DNA from: Thiomicrorhabdus cannonii
GTDB taxonomy: Bacteria; Pseudomonadota; Gammaproteobacteria; Thiomicrospirales; Thiomicrospiraceae
Length of the DNA: 64,000 nt
NCBI RefSeq assembly: GCF_013391695.1
Contig: NZ_JACBGH010000009.1
Location: 25,145 to 89,144 of the forward strand
Direction of reading: 5' to 3'
Part shown: positions 16,380-25,350 of the stretch, piece after piece
Layout: every line of letters begins with the position of its first letter
Numbering within the stretch: the stretch's first letter is position 1
Made by a program: the position numbers and the translations under genes
Notes under the pieces: generated by a model
Told to the model about the DNA's origin: nothing
The model's database searches: none
Seen by the model: only the letters and a program-made list of their open reading frames with translations

Positions 16380-17690
16380 CTAGGGCGCGGCCTGCATGAC
16401 CGGACCGCGCGGTTTTTCGGCACGCAACTCGCGTGCCAGCACCTTGGCGACCTCATTGCGATAGAGGTAATAGGGCACCTGCTCGTTAATCATCAACACA
16501 AACGGCAACCAGTCCTGCTGCTGTTGGATATAACCGGCCAGTGCGCTGACGCCGATCAGTGAGCCGGACTTGGCAAACACTCCCTGCTCAACTTCCGGCA
16601 ACAACGCCTTCCAGGGGCGAAACGCCTCCAGCAACGCCACCAATTGCTGCGGACTCAAACGGTTATTGCGCGACAACCCCGCCCCCTCTTCGATATAGGC
16701 TCCCTGCCAGTCAAAGTGAGCGGCCAGCTGTTCGGCAAACAGGCGTCTGACCTTGTCGGCACTGGCCGGCGCGCCGTAGAGTTCAGCGCTCAATTTCAAC
16801 GCCAGCTGATTGGCAATAAAGTTGGTGGAATACTTCATCATCGGCTTGACCACCTCCGCCAACGTCATCGCATTCCAATGGCGGTAGAACGGTTGGGCAT
16901 CATTCGCCACTTTTGCCCAGCGCACCTCGTCACCCATGACTGTCCCCTGCTGCCGCAGAAACGCCGCCAGCAGCTCAGCAAAATAGCGCTGCCCGACCTG
17001 GGCATCCGTACCGTTATTGATGCGCTGCTTGCCCGGCTTTAAATCCCGCCCCAAGGCTTGCGCCAACGGCGTCAGCGGCGTTTGCGGTTCGGCCGACACC
17101 ACTTTGCCGCCGATTTTGGCGAGATAGAGCGTATTGAAATTCGCCGCCAGCGCCGAGGGCACCGCATCATACGGATTATCGCTGCTGCCGCTGCCGGGCA
17201 GCGTCAGATCGCTATCGAAATAACTCACATCCAAGACAATGCCATCCAACCGCCCCACCCCGGCCTGTTGAAAACGCGTCTGCAAATTGGCGGCCACGCG
17301 CTGCAACTCTTCGGACGTCAAAAACGGATCGCCGTAGCCTTTCACCCGTAAATAGCGCTTATCCTGATGGGTCTGCAAAAAGAAATCGGTTTTAAAGCGG
17401 TGCTCCGCGCCCCAGTGCGACAAGGCGATAAACGCCGTCACCAATTTGGTGGTTGAGGCCGGCACAAAGGCTTCACCGGCCGCTTTGCTGACCAGCGGCG
17501 TCTTGTGACTGTCCAGCACCAGCAAACCGGCCTGCTGCATCTGCGATAATTCCGGCAACGCCTGCCAAACGGCAGCCTCCGACGCCGCCTGTGCCGGCGC
17601 AACCGGGAGAGTCGTCACAACGCCAAGCAACGCGCCAACCAATAGCCCCTGTCTGCAAACACGCCTGAATTGCACAAACCGCTTAGTCAT
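16380..17690 (-). CDS. dacB: PBP4-type D-Ala-D-Ala carboxypeptidase/endopeptidase (peptidase S13)
   Basis: Periplasmic low-molecular-weight penicillin-binding protein that trims or cleaves peptide crosslinks. It has a signal peptide (MTKRFVQFRR...LPVAPAQA). The three active-site motifs are PASTTKLVTAF (serine nucleophile, SxxK), MKYSTNFIANQ (SxN) and FAKSGSLIGVS (KSG). At 436 residues it is slightly shorter than E. coli DacB (477). I prefer the ATG at 17690, which gives a clean signal peptide; an in-frame ATG at 17702 would add MTLA. It ends six bases from the convergent yjfB stop. A dispersed motif with one mismatch encodes QQAGVG. Confidence 0.93.
   Translation of the reverse strand: MTKRFVQFRRVCRQGLLVGALLGVVTTLPVAPAQAASEAAVWQALPELSQMQQAGLLVLDSHKTPLVSKAAGEAFVPASTTKLVTAFIALSHWGAEHRFKTDFFLQTHQDKRYLRVKGYGDPFLTSEELQRVAANLQTRFQQAGVGRLDGIVLDVSYFDSDLTLPGSGSSDNPYDAVPSALAANFNTLYLAKIGGKVVSAEPQTPLTPLAQALGRDLKPGKQRINNGTDAQVGQRYFAELLAAFLRQQGTVMGDEVRWAKVANDAQPFYRHWNAMTLAEVVKPMMKYSTNFIANQLALKLSAELYGAPASADKVRRLFAEQLAAHFDWQGAYIEEGAGLSRNNRLSPQQLVALLEAFRPWKALLPEVEQGVFAKSGSLIGVSALAGYIQQQQDWLPFVLMINEQVPYYLYRNEVAKVLARELRAEKPRGPVMQAAP
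17258..17269 (-). repeat. Dispersed motif copy 6 (11 of 12)
   Basis: In dacB; the last base T of the core is G here. Confidence 0.65.
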
Positions 17691-17739
17691 TGCCAACGTC
17701 ATCCACCCAAAACCGCTTTAAATTCGCCTGAAAAAACCC

Positions 17740-17751
17740 AACAGGCCGGGT
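17740..17751 (+). repeat. Dispersed motif copy 7 (perfect core)
   Basis: Intergenic between divergent dacB and rsmJ; flank AAAACCC. Confidence 0.9.
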
Positions 17752-17834
17752 CGTCGGCCTTTTTCAAACCCGACGCAAACCAAACCGTTATAATAGCGCC
17801 AACTTATCCACCTGTCTGTAAGCGTTCCGGTTTT

Positions 17835-18692
17835 ATGATCAGCGTCTGCCAACAACTTTACCCGCACAAAGCCCTGGCACTGGGCCAACAACTCGGCTTG
17901 CCGCTGCTGGATGCATTGCCCACCGCAAAACAGTGGCAGGCAGCCGAATGGCAGGAACAGTGGGTACTGGCCTGGTTCCACGAAAAAAACCAGGATGAAA
18001 ACGATCCCGCCCAACTCGGACTGTTCAGCGCCCACAGCGGGCCGGTGTTTGTTGATTTTATCGGCGGCAAAAAACAGCATCGCCGCCAGTTCGGCGGCGG
18101 CAAAGGCCAGCCGCTGGCACGCGCCGTCGGCTTCGGCAGCCTGTTTCAGGGCGATGACACGCCACGGGTGATCGACACCACCGCCGGCATGGGCAATGAC
18201 GCCTTTGTATTTGCCAGCCTGGGTTGCGAGGTGCTGATGATCGAACGCTCGCCAATTGTCGCCGCGCTGCTGCAAGACGCTTTGAATCGTGCGCACCACG
18301 CTGTGCAGCACGCCGATTGCGACCCCGAACTGGCCGCCACAATCCAGCGTCTGCACTTAGTCAATGCCGATGCCGCCGACTATCTTTTGCAACAGCAACC
18401 GCCAGCCGACGTCATCTATCTCGACCCGATGTATCCGGAAAAGAAAAAAAGCGCTTCAGTCAAAAAAGAGATGAAGGCGTTGCAGCAATTGCTCGGCCCC
18501 GACATGGACAGCAGCCGCCTGCTCGCCGCCGCCCTGCAAACCGCATCACAGCGCGTCGTCGTCAAGCGCCCCGCCAAGGCACCGACCCTCGAGCATCCGC
18601 AGGCCATCCAACCCAATGCGCAGGTCGAAAGCCCCAACACCCGTTACGACCTCTATTCCATCAAGGCCCTCAAAGCCGCCGGGAAGCTTTAA
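17835..18692 (+). CDS. rsmJ: RsmJ, 16S rRNA m2G1516 methyltransferase
   Basis: SAM-dependent methyltransferase predicted to modify G1516 of 16S rRNA. The 285-residue product has the SAM loop DTTAGMGNDAF and acidic IERSP, the catalytic-loop DPMYPEKKKSA, and the C-terminal VKRPAKAPTL, all typical of RsmJ. The frame extends upstream to 17670, but the extra 55 residues resemble translated promoter DNA and include the dispersed motif, so I use the ATG at 17835 (MISVCQQL). Confidence 0.93.
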   Translation: MISVCQQLYPHKALALGQQLGLPLLDALPTAKQWQAAEWQEQWVLAWFHEKNQDENDPAQLGLFSAHSGPVFVDFIGGKKQHRRQFGGGKGQPLARAVGFGSLFQGDDTPRVIDTTAGMGNDAFVFASLGCEVLMIERSPIVAALLQDALNRAHHAVQHADCDPELAATIQRLHLVNADAADYLLQQQPPADVIYLDPMYPEKKKSASVKKEMKALQQLLGPDMDSSRLLAAALQTASQRVVVKRPAKAPTLEHPQAIQPNAQVESPNTRYDLYSIKALKAAGKL

Positions 18693-18838
18693 ATAACATC
18701 CCACTAAAAAGCATTAAATCCCCTTATCAACACCTTCTATTACTAAAAATATGCTTATAAAATAAGTCTTACTCATTATTCATAAAGATTAATTTCAGAA
18801 TAATGAATAACAAATATATTTTTTATCAAAGGGCTTTT

Positions 18839-20215
18839 ATGTTTTTCAAGTACTCATATTTAGTTTTCATTACCTTTTTGTTAACAGCCTGTGGTGGCGG
18901 AGGGGGCGGTTCCGACTCGGGTGCGGTGGATAACTCAAGTGGCGATTATGATTATGTTTATATTCCTCCAATTCCACAAGTTGACTATTCCAATTTCAAG
19001 AGCTCAACCAATTCAGCGGAACTTATTCAATCGGTCGATACCTCAAGCGTAGCGGTTGGTATCTATGACTCTGGTTTTTTGGCCGATCATCAAGAGTTCG
19101 ACGCGGGGCGTTTGAATCGTCAGAATTACGATGAATACGCTTTGCATGACGCGATTGTGGCGGGCGAATATCCTAGCTATGGCGATGGTGATCCTTGGGA
19201 GTGGGCTGAACATGGCACCCGCGTAGCCTCTATCGCGGCCGGCGGCGGCATGGGTATGGCGCCACAAGCTGGGTTGCAAACCTCTATGCATAATTACTTG
19301 TGGGATTCTTTCAATACAACCAACTACACGAACTCGTTTACAACGGATGAATATGGTTTTATCGAGGGTGAGAGCCGCTGTTTCAAGCAGGTTAATTACT
19401 ACCCTTGGTGTATTGACGACTCGACATATCACGCTCTTAAAATGAAAGAAGCGTCCACACAGCCTCTTGTTGCCGTTAATTACAGCTTCTCCACGCCGTT
19501 TGGCGTCTATCAAACAGGTATTGATGTATCGTTTGATTTAGCTAAATGGGAAGACGGTAGTTGGGTAGATGAGTTTTACAACAAGGCAAGACCTCAAGAT
19601 TCTTGGGGAACCTATGATGTAAACACTGAATACAATGCGTTGTTGGAAGCTATGAACAACGGTGAAACCGTGTTTGTTGTGGCCGCGGGTAACTATGCTG
19701 AAAGCTTGACCCAGGATTCGGTTTTGCCTTGGCAAGATAAGATGGCGACCTCGGATTATGAATATAAGGCCACAGTGGTTCATCACCTGTTTGACCCGAC
19801 AAGCGATGACAATCACGATGGCATCATTGAAGCCGAAGAGCGGGGTATTACGGATGGGATTTTGTATGTAGGGTCTTTAAATAGTTCGGGCCGTCTTGCG
19901 TGGTACTCAAACTATCCGGGGTCTTCCCCAGAGGCACAGGCTCGTTTCATTGTGGCTCCGGGGGATTTTAATTCTGCGGATTCATACGGCTTGGATAGCT
20001 ACTCTTATGACAACGGTACTTCATTTGCCGCGCCTGTAGTCACAGGGGCGATTGCGTTGCTAAAAGCGAAGCATCCTGATATCGAAACCCATGAAATCGT
20101 GAAGGCTATGTTGAATACGGCCAGCAAGGATATTTCTGATTACTCGCCTGAAAAGTATGGGCAGGGTTTACTTGATGTGGCTGCAGCAGATGCACATTTG
20201 AGTTTAACCAATTAA
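18839..20215 (+). CDS. Secreted subtilisin-like serine protease, lipoprotein (peptidase S8)
   Basis: Lipoprotein signal peptide MFFKYSYLVFITFLLTAC, with the lipobox cysteine followed by a Gly/Ser linker (GGGGGGSDSG). The S8 catalytic triad is visible: Asp in GIYDSGF, His in AEHGTRVA, Ser in GTSFAAPVV; VVAAGN supplies the oxyanion Asn. There is no C-terminal secretion domain, so it should be a membrane-anchored periplasmic or surface protease. ATG at 18839 has AAGGGC upstream; an in-frame ATG at 18803 is possible. Codon use is unlike the flanking genes: much lower GC, with many TTA, AAT and GAT codons. With its AT-rich upstream DNA this suggests recent acquisition. Substrate unknown. Confidence 0.9.
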   Translation: MFFKYSYLVFITFLLTACGGGGGGSDSGAVDNSSGDYDYVYIPPIPQVDYSNFKSSTNSAELIQSVDTSSVAVGIYDSGFLADHQEFDAGRLNRQNYDEYALHDAIVAGEYPSYGDGDPWEWAEHGTRVASIAAGGGMGMAPQAGLQTSMHNYLWDSFNTTNYTNSFTTDEYGFIEGESRCFKQVNYYPWCIDDSTYHALKMKEASTQPLVAVNYSFSTPFGVYQTGIDVSFDLAKWEDGSWVDEFYNKARPQDSWGTYDVNTEYNALLEAMNNGETVFVVAAGNYAESLTQDSVLPWQDKMATSDYEYKATVVHHLFDPTSDDNHDGIIEAEERGITDGILYVGSLNSSGRLAWYSNYPGSSPEAQARFIVAPGDFNSADSYGLDSYSYDNGTSFAAPVVTGAIALLKAKHPDIETHEIVKAMLNTASKDISDYSPEKYGQGLLDVAAADAHLSLTN

Positions 20216-20239
20216 ATCTTTGTCGTGATGTGCTAAGTT

Positions 20240-20256
20240 TTAATCGCAACGATTAA
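20240..20256. terminator. Short hairpin between convergent protease gene and recQ
   Basis: TTAATCG-CAA-CGATTAA forms a perfect 7-bp stem flanked by T and A runs, overlapping the recQ stop codon. It could act in both directions but is weak. Confidence 0.3.
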
Positions 20257-22100
20257 TCAAAATCCGCTTTTCGCAACAGATTCAAAAACTCAAAACCAAA
20301 GCGTGCCAGCTTGCTCTGCCCTACGCCGTTGATCGCCAGCAATTCGCCGTCGGTTTGCGGTTTGTGTTGCGCCATCTCGCGCAACACCGCATCGTTGAAT
20401 ACCTGATAGGCCGGAATATCCTCGCTTTGGGCAATCTCGCGGCGTAGCGCACGCAGCTGCTCAAACAGCGCCAGCTCCTCCGGTGCCAGATCGGCGCGCG
20501 CACCACCCGGCCTGCCCACTTTTGGCGCCGCCTTTTTCGGCAACGCCAACTGTAAGTCCACCTCGCCTCTTAAAACCGCTTTGGCCGACGGCGTGAGACG
20601 CAGCACCGAATAGTGCTGGATATCCTGATACAGATACCCCAGATGCACCAGCTGGCGGATAATGCTCAGCCATGCCTCGCCGCTGAACTCCTTGCCGATG
20701 CCGTAGGTGCTCAACTGATCATGCTTGAGATCGCGGATGCGCTCGGTGTTCTGGCCGCGCAGCACCTCCACCACATGACGCGCGCCGAATCCCTGATTCA
20801 AACGGTAAACGCACGACAACACCTTCTGCGCCGCCACCTTGCCGTCAAACAGCTGCGGCGGATTCAGGCAGACATCGCAATTGCCGCAAGGCTTCTGGCT
20901 CGGTTCGGCAAAATAGTTCAGCAATACATTGCGCCGGCAGGTCTGCGATTCGGCAAAGGCCACCATGCTGGAGAGTTTGAACTGCTCGATGCGGCGCTGC
21001 TCCTCATTGCCGATCTGCTCGACAAAATACTGCGCGGTGGCCACATCCTGCATCGAAAACAGCAGCAACGCCTCGCTTTCCAGCCCATCGCGCCCGGCGC
21101 GGCCGGTTTCCTGATAATAGCCTTCGATGTTTTTGGGCAGATCGTAATGCACCACAAAACGCACATTGGGCTTGTCGATGCCCATGCCGAACGCCACCGT
21201 GGCCACTACTATATCGATCTCATCGCGCAGAAAACGCTGATGCACCGCATCGCGAATCTGTGCGGGCAAGCCGGCATGGTAGGCGGCGGCGCGGTAGCCT
21301 TCGGCCTTCAACGCCTCGGCCACCTCCTCGACGCGTTTGCGGCTCAAGGCGTAGACCACCCCGCATTCCGCCGTCTGTCCGAGTCCGCGCGCCTCCAGAA
21401 ACTGCAGCAGCTGCTTCATCGGCTGGCGTTTTTCCAGCACCGTATAGCGGATATTGGGGCGGTCGAAACTGCTGATATGCACCCGCGCCTGTTGCAAGCC
21501 CAGACGCTGCAGAATATCCTCGCGCGTCACCCGGTCGGCGGTCGCCGTCAGTGCAATAAACGGCACCTGCGGAAAATGCTGGCGCAACTGGCCAATCTGA
21601 CTGTATTCCGGACGGAAATCATGACCCCACTGCGAAATACAGTGCGCCTCGTCAATCGCAAACAGGGCAATCGGCAGGCTTTGCAAACGTTGCATAAAGT
21701 TGGCGTTCAGCAACCGTTCGGGCGACACATACAGCAGATCCAACTCGCCGCGGTGCAGTTTGGCCAACACCTCAACCGACTGCTCGCGATCCATCGCCGA
21801 ATTATAATAAGCGGCCGACACGCCGTTGGCCTGCAACGCCGAGACCTGATCCTGCATCAGCGCAATCAGCGGCGACACCACAATCGCCGTGCCCGCACGC
21901 ATCAACGCCGGAATCTGATAACACAACGACTTGCCGCCGCCGGTCGGCATCAGCACAAAACAGTCGCGTCCGGCCGCCACATCCTCGATAATCGCCGCCT
22001 GCAACGGCCTAAACGCATCGTAACCGTACACGCGCTGCAATACGCCCAAAGCGGCTTGGCGCAAATCTGACGCATTTAAATTCTCAACAGGCCGGGTCAT
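20253..22100 (-). CDS. recQ: RecQ, ATP-dependent 3'-5' DNA helicase
   Basis: Superfamily 2 helicase for recombination repair. Domains in order: helicase core with Walker A MPTGGGKSLCYQIP, DEAH box (FAIDEAHCISQWGHDFRPEY), TATAD, and the motif VI arginine fingers in QETGRAGRDG. Then the zinc-binding RQC domain with CRRNVLLNYFAE and CGNCDVC, and a C-terminal HRDC domain. I use ATG at 22100 (MTRPVENLN), which matches the family N-terminus; the frame opens at 22121. A dispersed motif, on the non-coding strand, supplies TRPVEN at the very start. Confidence 0.95.
   Translation of the reverse strand: MTRPVENLNASDLRQAALGVLQRVYGYDAFRPLQAAIIEDVAAGRDCFVLMPTGGGKSLCYQIPALMRAGTAIVVSPLIALMQDQVSALQANGVSAAYYNSAMDREQSVEVLAKLHRGELDLLYVSPERLLNANFMQRLQSLPIALFAIDEAHCISQWGHDFRPEYSQIGQLRQHFPQVPFIALTATADRVTREDILQRLGLQQARVHISSFDRPNIRYTVLEKRQPMKQLLQFLEARGLGQTAECGVVYALSRKRVEEVAEALKAEGYRAAAYHAGLPAQIRDAVHQRFLRDEIDIVVATVAFGMGIDKPNVRFVVHYDLPKNIEGYYQETGRAGRDGLESEALLLFSMQDVATAQYFVEQIGNEEQRRIEQFKLSSMVAFAESQTCRRNVLLNYFAEPSQKPCGNCDVCLNPPQLFDGKVAAQKVLSCVYRLNQGFGARHVVEVLRGQNTERIRDLKHDQLSTYGIGKEFSGEAWLSIIRQLVHLGYLYQDIQHYSVLRLTPSAKAVLRGEVDLQLALPKKAAPKVGRPGGARADLAPEELALFEQLRALRREIAQSEDIPAYQVFNDAVLREMAQHKPQTDGELLAINGVGQSKLARFGFEFLNLLRKADFD
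22086..22097 (+). repeat. Dispersed motif copy 8 (perfect core)
   Basis: Antisense over codons 2-6 of recQ; flank AAATTCTC. Confidence 0.92.
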
Positions 22101-22239
22101 CACAGGTCTTGGGCATTCCATAAAAAGGCTGGCAAAAATAGACCAATTAACGGCAAATTACAAGGTGGATTTGCAATAACCGGGTTTCGTGCTATGTTAT
22201 CCACCTGTTTGCAAACAAGCGGTAAAAGGAATCCAAACC

Positions 22240-22656
22240 ATGTTAAAAAAATGGCTTTTCATCGGCATCATGGCACTCACCCCGGCGGTTCAAGCGGACG
22301 ATTTCAAACCCTCTTCGCCCATTACGGCGCTCATGCCGATTGTGATGGACAACCTCGACCGCCTTCATCTGACGCCCGCCCAGCTCGATAAGGTTCGCGC
22401 CATCTCGCGCGACAATTTCGCCAAGGTCGAATACATCAACGCGCAATACCACGAGATTAAAAGCGAACTGAAAGAGATCACACTGGATGTGGACGGCGAC
22501 AAAAGCCGCGCATTACAGCTGGTGAACGAACTCGGCGAGCTCGACAAACAGCGCATGACATTAACGGTGGAATGCGCGTTCGGCCTGAAAAGTCTGCTGA
22601 CGGCCGAACAATACGACGAAGTGATCGCCACCCTCAAATTCAATCAGGGAAATTAG
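22240..22656 (+). CDS. Small periplasmic protein, Spy/CpxP-like
   Basis: A 138-residue product with a signal peptide (MLKKWLFIGIMALTPAVQA). The mature part is highly helical, with LHLTPAQLDKVRAISRDNFAKV, resembling the LTxxQ repeat of Spy/CpxP and metal-resistance proteins, which work as periplasmic chaperones or stress sensors. Only one clear LTxxQ is present (a second, LLTAEQYDEVI, near the end is plausible), so the assignment is tentative. RBS AAAAGGA lies nine bases before ATG. It is convergent with fbpB, 17 bases away. Confidence 0.6.
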   Translation: MLKKWLFIGIMALTPAVQADDFKPSSPITALMPIVMDNLDRLHLTPAQLDKVRAISRDNFAKVEYINAQYHEIKSELKEITLDVDGDKSRALQLVNELGELDKQRMTLTVECAFGLKSLLTAEQYDEVIATLKFNQGN

Positions 22657-22673
22657 GCTATCCGGTAACGCAT

Positions 22674-24272
22674 CTAACGTTTGCGTTCCAGGCGCTTCAC
22701 GCCCCATAAAACCACCAGGCTGATCAGAATCAGACCCAGCGCGGGAAGTGAAGCGCGTTCATACAGGCCTTCCGCTCCCAATTCATAGACCTTGATGGCC
22801 AGCGTATCCCAACCGTAAGGACGCAGCAGATAGGTGGCCGGCAGCTCTTTCATCACATCCACCGACACCAGCAGAAACGCCACCGCAATACCGGGCATCA
22901 CCAGCGGCAGATAGACCCGTCTGAATACCGTGAAACGTCCCGCTCCCATGGTTTGCGCGGCTTCGACATAGCTCGGACGGATGCTCTCAAACGCCCCTTC
23001 CATCGGGCCGATTGCCACCGCAATGAAACGGCTCAAATAGGCGTAGAGCAGCACCCCCAAACCGCCGGAAACCAGCAGCACGCGCTCAATTCCAAAGCTG
23101 TTCTGCAACCAATCCAGCAACGTCTTATCCAGCACCCAGAACACAAACAGCAAACCGATCGCCATCACCGAACCGGGCAAGGCATAACCCATGCTCGACA
23201 GACCCACCCAAAAACTGCTGGCCGCATGGCGCCGCCCCTGACGGTATTTCAAGGTCAGCAACAGTAACGCCACCCCCACCGCCAGCATTCCTGCGGTAAT
23301 CCCCAACATCAGGGAATTGGCCATCAGCGTCCAGTAATGCGCATCCCATTCCTGCTCGAACATCTGCCATGCCCAGACCAGCAACTGCCCGACCGGCAAG
23401 ACAAAGGTCAGCGCCACCACCAGCCCGCTGAACCCCGTTGCCGCCCAAGCCTTGCCGCCTTTCAGTTTAAAAGGCGGTGTCATCAAAGACTGATCGGTAT
23501 AAAAACGCGCGCGGCCGCGGTTGTAACGCTCCACCACGATCAGCAACACACTCAGCAGCACCAGCAGACTGGCGACCTGCGCCGCCATCTCGACACTGCG
23601 GTAATCCTCCCATGCCGAGTAAATCACCGTGGTGAAAGTGTCGTAGTTAAACATCGACACCACGCCGAAATCCGCCAACGTCTCCATCAGCACCAGCGTA
23701 ATACCGGCGACAATCGCCGGCCGCGCCAACGGCAGACTGACCCGCCAGAAAATTCCGGCATTACTCGCCCCCAAGGTTTGCGCCGCTTCCAACAGGCTAT
23801 GACGCTGCGACTGGAAGCCGACTTTGGCAAGCATATAGACATAGGGATAAAACACCGCCGTGAAGACGACGATGACGGCAAGATGGCCGGAACGGATATC
23901 AATGCGCTCAAACGCAAACTGCGCATGGAGAAAGGACTGCACCGGGCCGGCAAAATCAAACAGCCCCAAATAGACAAATGCCACGACATAAGCGGGCAAC
24001 ACAAACGGCAGGAAAAACAGCCACTCGAACCAGCGCCTTCCGGGATAGTCGCACAGCGTCACCAGCCACGCCAGCGCGGTGCCGAGCAGGCCGGCGCCAA
24101 TCGTCACGCCCAGCAGTAACACCAACGTATTGAGCAGCATCGGCGCCAGCAGCGTATCGGCAAAGTGCGCCCATAGATCCGACTGCGGAGCCAGCCACGA
24201 CAAGGCAACGATAAAAACAGGCGCCGCCAAAATGGCGGCGACAGCAATCAGAAGAGCCAATCCTCTATTCAT
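22674..24272 (-). CDS. fbpB: Ferric iron ABC transporter permease (FbpB type)
   Basis: Inner-membrane permease of 532 residues made of two fused six-segment halves. Each half carries an EAA loop for the ATPase: EAAQTLGASNAGIFWRVSLP in the first and EAAQTMGAGRFTVFRRVYLP in the second. Two-domain permeases of this size partner FbpA-type iron-binding proteins. It is last in the minus-strand order fbpC-fbpA-fbpB, 24 bases after fbpA. Confidence 0.93.
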   Translation of the reverse strand: MNRGLALLIAVAAILAAPVFIVALSWLAPQSDLWAHFADTLLAPMLLNTLVLLLGVTIGAGLLGTALAWLVTLCDYPGRRWFEWLFFLPFVLPAYVVAFVYLGLFDFAGPVQSFLHAQFAFERIDIRSGHLAVIVVFTAVFYPYVYMLAKVGFQSQRHSLLEAAQTLGASNAGIFWRVSLPLARPAIVAGITLVLMETLADFGVVSMFNYDTFTTVIYSAWEDYRSVEMAAQVASLLVLLSVLLIVVERYNRGRARFYTDQSLMTPPFKLKGGKAWAATGFSGLVVALTFVLPVGQLLVWAWQMFEQEWDAHYWTLMANSLMLGITAGMLAVGVALLLLTLKYRQGRRHAASSFWVGLSSMGYALPGSVMAIGLLFVFWVLDKTLLDWLQNSFGIERVLLVSGGLGVLLYAYLSRFIAVAIGPMEGAFESIRPSYVEAAQTMGAGRFTVFRRVYLPLVMPGIAVAFLLVSVDVMKELPATYLLRPYGWDTLAIKVYELGAEGLYERASLPALGLILISLVVLWGVKRLERKR

Positions 24273-24296
24273 TACGCGAACAAATCGGGCAGACGC

Positions 24297-25319
24297 TTAA
24301 CGGTAGTTGGCGCGCTGCATCAGCGTCACCGCCTCGTTCTGCAAGGCGCCGATTCTTTCCAGACCGAGCTGATCCTGTTTAAAATCGCCCCACGAATAAA
24401 CAATCGCGTCGACCGGCACCTGCGGATTGACCGAGAACTCCTTATTCAGCGCGGCAAACAGCTCCTGGGCACGGTCACTGGCGAGCCAGTCCAGCAGACG
24501 GTTGGCGGCCTCAACATGCTTGGCGTGCTTCAGCACCCCCGCTCCGGAAACATTGACATGCGCGCCGGTGGTATTTTGATTGGCCCAGAAGAGTTTCAAG
24601 GGCGCATCCGGCTTTTCCTGCTGCAAACGGCCGAAATAGTAAGTGTTTACAATCCCGACATCGCACTGCCCCGCCAGAATCGCTTCCATTACCTGCGAAT
24701 CCTTCGCCATGGGCGCAGCCGCCAGATTATCCACCCAGCCTGCCAGCATTTTGGCGGTGGCCGCTTCGCCGTTGTGCGCCAGCAAAGCCGCTACCAGCGA
24801 TTTGTTGTAAACCTTTTTGGAGGTTCTCAAGCACAAACGATCCTTCCACTGCGGCTCCGCCAGAGCTTCGTAAGTAGACAGCTCCTCCGGGCGGACGCGC
24901 TCGGTGCTATAGACGATGGTACGCGCACGGATCGACAAACCGCTCCACAGCCCCTTGGGATCGCGCAAATGCGCGGGCACGGCTTTTTCCACCTGCGGCG
25001 CGTTCATCGGCTGAAACAACCCTTGCGACGCGGCATACCAAAGATTCCCCGCATCCACCGTCATCAGCACATCCGCCGGCGTCCGCTCCCCCTCGGCCTT
25101 AACACGCTCGATCAGCGCATTATCCTTGCCGGTCAAATAGGAAACCTTAATACCGGTATCCTGAGTAAACGCCTCAAATACCGGCTTAATGAGATGCTCG
25201 GTGCGCGAACTGTACACCACCACTTCCTGCGCATAGGCAAAGATTGGTGCCATGAACGACAAAGCCGCTGCCACAATGGTCGCCGCATACCCGGCCTGTT
25301 GAGTTTTTTTGAACGTCAT
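24297..25319 (-). CDS. fbpA: Ferric iron-binding periplasmic protein (FbpA type)
   Basis: Periplasmic transferrin-like protein that captures Fe3+ and delivers it to FbpB. It has 340 residues with a signal peptide (through APIFAYA-QEVVVYSSR). The adjacent tyrosines in NTYYFGRL are the iron ligands of this family, and ADVLMTVDAGNLW and SGAGVLKHAKH also match. The signal peptide n-region (KKTQQAGYA) is encoded by a perfect full-length dispersed motif, so its sequence is partly set at DNA level. Confidence 0.94.
   Translation of the reverse strand: MTFKKTQQAGYAATIVAAALSFMAPIFAYAQEVVVYSSRTEHLIKPVFEAFTQDTGIKVSYLTGKDNALIERVKAEGERTPADVLMTVDAGNLWYAASQGLFQPMNAPQVEKAVPAHLRDPKGLWSGLSIRARTIVYSTERVRPEELSTYEALAEPQWKDRLCLRTSKKVYNKSLVAALLAHNGEAATAKMLAGWVDNLAAAPMAKDSQVMEAILAGQCDVGIVNTYYFGRLQQEKPDAPLKLFWANQNTTGAHVNVSGAGVLKHAKHVEAANRLLDWLASDRAQELFAALNKEFSVNPQVPVDAIVYSWGDFKQDQLGLERIGALQNEAVTLMQRANYR
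25289..25300 (-). repeat. Dispersed motif copy 9 (perfect, full length)
   Basis: In the fbpA signal-peptide region, sense; flank AAAAAAACTC. Confidence 0.95.
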
Positions 25320-25350
25320 TTTTTGTCTCTCTCCTCATGCTTACCAAGGT

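Noticed and set aside
17670..17834. Upstream extension of rsmJ giving a 340-residue protein
   Set aside because: The extra residues cover the divergent promoter and a dispersed motif and do not resemble RsmJ; ATG 17835 fits the family.
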